Source: Tannerella sp.
GTDB taxonomy: Bacteria; Bacteroidota; Bacteroidia; Bacteroidales; Tannerellaceae
Direction of reading: 5' to 3'
Assembly (NCBI GenBank): GCA_031261145.1
Contig: JAISJX010000460.1
Coordinates: 1 to 7,034, forward strand
DNA length: 7,034 nucleotides
The translations under genes and the position numbers were made by a program. Shown piece by piece: positions 6,605 through 7,034 of the stretch (position 1 is the first letter of the stretch; each line of letters opens with the position of its first letter). Below the pieces are notes generated by a model. That model had not been told where the DNA came from. It ran no database searches and saw only the letters and a program-made list of their open reading frames with translations.

Positions 6605-6612
6605 TACTTTTG
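6605..6612 (+). promoter_or_regulatory. Orphan -7 promoter box
   Basis: TACTTTTG followed by CA is an exact TAnnTTTG match on the plus strand. No clear TTTG -33 box lies 19-21 bases upstream. A transcript from here would start near 6618 and run through the rest of the intergenic region. It would give either a 180-base leader for the gene at 6804 or a separate small RNA. Confidence 0.4.
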
Positions 6613-6618
6613 CACCGG

Positions 6619-6702
6619 ATGATAAATAAAACGGGATATATATGGATTAATGAAAGCGATTATTCTAAGTGGATGCATCAAAATCAGTCTGTTTCAGCCT
6701 GA
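6619..6702 (+). CDS. Possible 27-residue small protein (weak candidate)
   Basis: An ATG six bases after the orphan -7 box opens a 27-codon frame ending in TGA. The product starts MINKTGYIWINESDYSKWMH and is polar, with three aromatic tyrosine/tryptophan pairs and no membrane helix. If the box is used, the message would be leaderless or nearly so. I recognise no family, and an ORF of this length can easily arise by chance. Confidence 0.15.
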   Translation: MINKTGYIWINESDYSKWMHQNQSVSA

Positions 6703-6781
6703 TACGAAAAACGTATATTTATCGCGAAAAAATCAGAGTTTATAACGAACCGAAATTGAGCGTTAAACGTTTTATTTATAA

Positions 6782-6789
6782 TACCTTTG
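6782..6789 (+). promoter_or_regulatory. -7 promoter box before the rightward membrane-protein gene
   Basis: TACCTTTG matches TAnnTTTG exactly. An ATTG (6755-6758) could serve as the -33 box, but the 23-base spacing is longer than usual. The expected start near 6795 would leave only about 9 bases before the ATG at 6804, so the leader would be very short. Confidence 0.5.
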
Positions 6790-6803
6790 TGAAAAAAGAA
6801 AGT

Positions 6804-7034
6804 ATGGTACAATTTTTTAAAAAACATATATCGAACAGGTCTCTGATTGTAGCAAGTTTACTTCTCAGCGTCTTTGTTCTCTATCCCAAGATCATTGATT
6901 TATACTGGGAACTGTCGCGTATTGCAGACCATAGCGATAAAATCAATCATGTCATTTTTTTTATCTATCGCTACCTGTTCTTTTTCTCGTTGATGTTTTA
7001 CTGCTGCTCGTTCCCTTCTTGTCATCGACTTTCT
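6804..7034 (+). CDS. N-terminus of a membrane protein, possibly a LytS-type sensor kinase (3' end outside window)
   Basis: The frame starting at the ATG at 6804 stays open to the right edge, giving 77 residues. It begins MVQFFKKHISNRSLIVASLL. Two hydrophobic segments are visible, about 13-31 and 50-68, separated by a polar stretch (WELSRIADHSDKINH). The basic N-terminus suggests that the start is cytoplasmic. An in-frame GTG at 6789 is an alternative start, but it overlaps the -7 box, so I prefer the ATG. A short basic N-terminus with closely spaced helices and an IYRYLFFF stretch recalls the N-termini of Bacteroidota histidine kinases of the LytS (His_kinase) type. No catalytic domain is visible, so this remains a guess; an unrelated membrane protein is equally possible. 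Transcription is away from the PPIase operon. Confidence 0.6.
   Translation, partial: MVQFFKKHISNRSLIVASLLLSVFVLYPKIIDLYWELSRIADHSDKINHVIFFIYRYLFFFSLMFYCCSFPSCHRLS

Larger units (their letters stand above)
6412..6803. other. Intergenic region between divergent units
   Basis: About 390 A/T-rich bases lie between the PPIase operon promoter and the rightward gene at 6804. I see no long ORF here and no tRNA. Contents include a hairpin GGTTTCAGG/CCTG-ta-AAACC (6495-6518, loop TCAG) without a U-tract, and two interleaved inverted repeats (6545-6587). An exact TAnnTTTG box (6605-6612) is followed by a 27-codon ORF (6619-6702). A small hairpin ATACG/CGTAT lies at 6702-6716, and a second TAnnTTTG box at 6782-6789. 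Part may be leader or control DNA for the gene at 6804. Confidence 0.6.

Noticed and set aside
1..7034. Search for a phage, transposon, CRISPR, toxin-antitoxin or biosynthetic system
   Set aside because: No transposase, integrase, regularly spaced repeats, paired small toxin/antitoxin genes or biosynthetic enzymes are visible; the genes are ordinary chromosomal families.

Overview
The window looks like chromosomal DNA of a Bacteroidales bacterium of the Bacteroides/Parabacteroides type; the exact genus cannot be fixed from the sequence. Three things point there. Start codons lack convincing Shine-Dalgarno sequences and sit behind A/T-rich leaders. Several intergenic regions carry the Bacteroidota -7 promoter box TAnnTTTG. 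The protein families and their order also fit that group. I see no mobile element, CRISPR array, tRNA or rRNA.

Bases 1-3495 (+ strand) hold the end of a co-directional cluster: a DUF4350-type membrane protein cut by the left edge, a MoxR-family AAA+ ATPase, and a membrane-anchored DUF58/vWA-like protein. In Bacteroidota these families usually lie together with further membrane proteins such as DUF4129, which would be upstream of this window. The usual model is that the MoxR ATPase acts as a chaperone-like remodeller on the vWA/DUF58 partner at the membrane. The physiological target here is unknown. The cluster ends in a hairpin terminator at about 3525-3564 that also serves the converging gene.

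Bases 3563-6372 (- strand) hold four genes. Reading in the direction of transcription, the first is a cytoplasmic FKBP-type peptidyl-prolyl isomerase (PPIase). Two FkpA/Mip-like PPIase lipoproteins follow, and then, as a separate unit, an Lrp/AsnC-family regulator. The three PPIases share an FKBP_N plus FKBP_C layout and look like a local gene-family expansion that places foldases on both sides of the inner membrane. A good promoter lies before the first. A very strong hairpin with a U-tract lies between the second and third, and another terminator follows the third. The regulator has its own -7 box just after that terminator.

Bases 6373-6803 form a 431-base intergenic region between the PPIase operon and a rightward gene at 6804. 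It contains the PPIase promoter, hairpin-forming sequences, an orphan -7 box followed by a 27-codon ORF, and a second -7 box before the last gene. That gene is cut by the right edge after 77 codons. It encodes a protein with two N-terminal membrane segments, possibly a LytS-type sensor kinase, but the fragment is too short to be sure.

Most of the window is ordinary housekeeping or accessory chromosome. The points most worth following are the altered active site of the middle PPIase, the internal terminator-like hairpin in the PPIase operon, the degenerate metal-binding (MIDAS) motifs of the DUF58 protein, and the unexplained signals in the 6.4-6.8 kb intergenic region.
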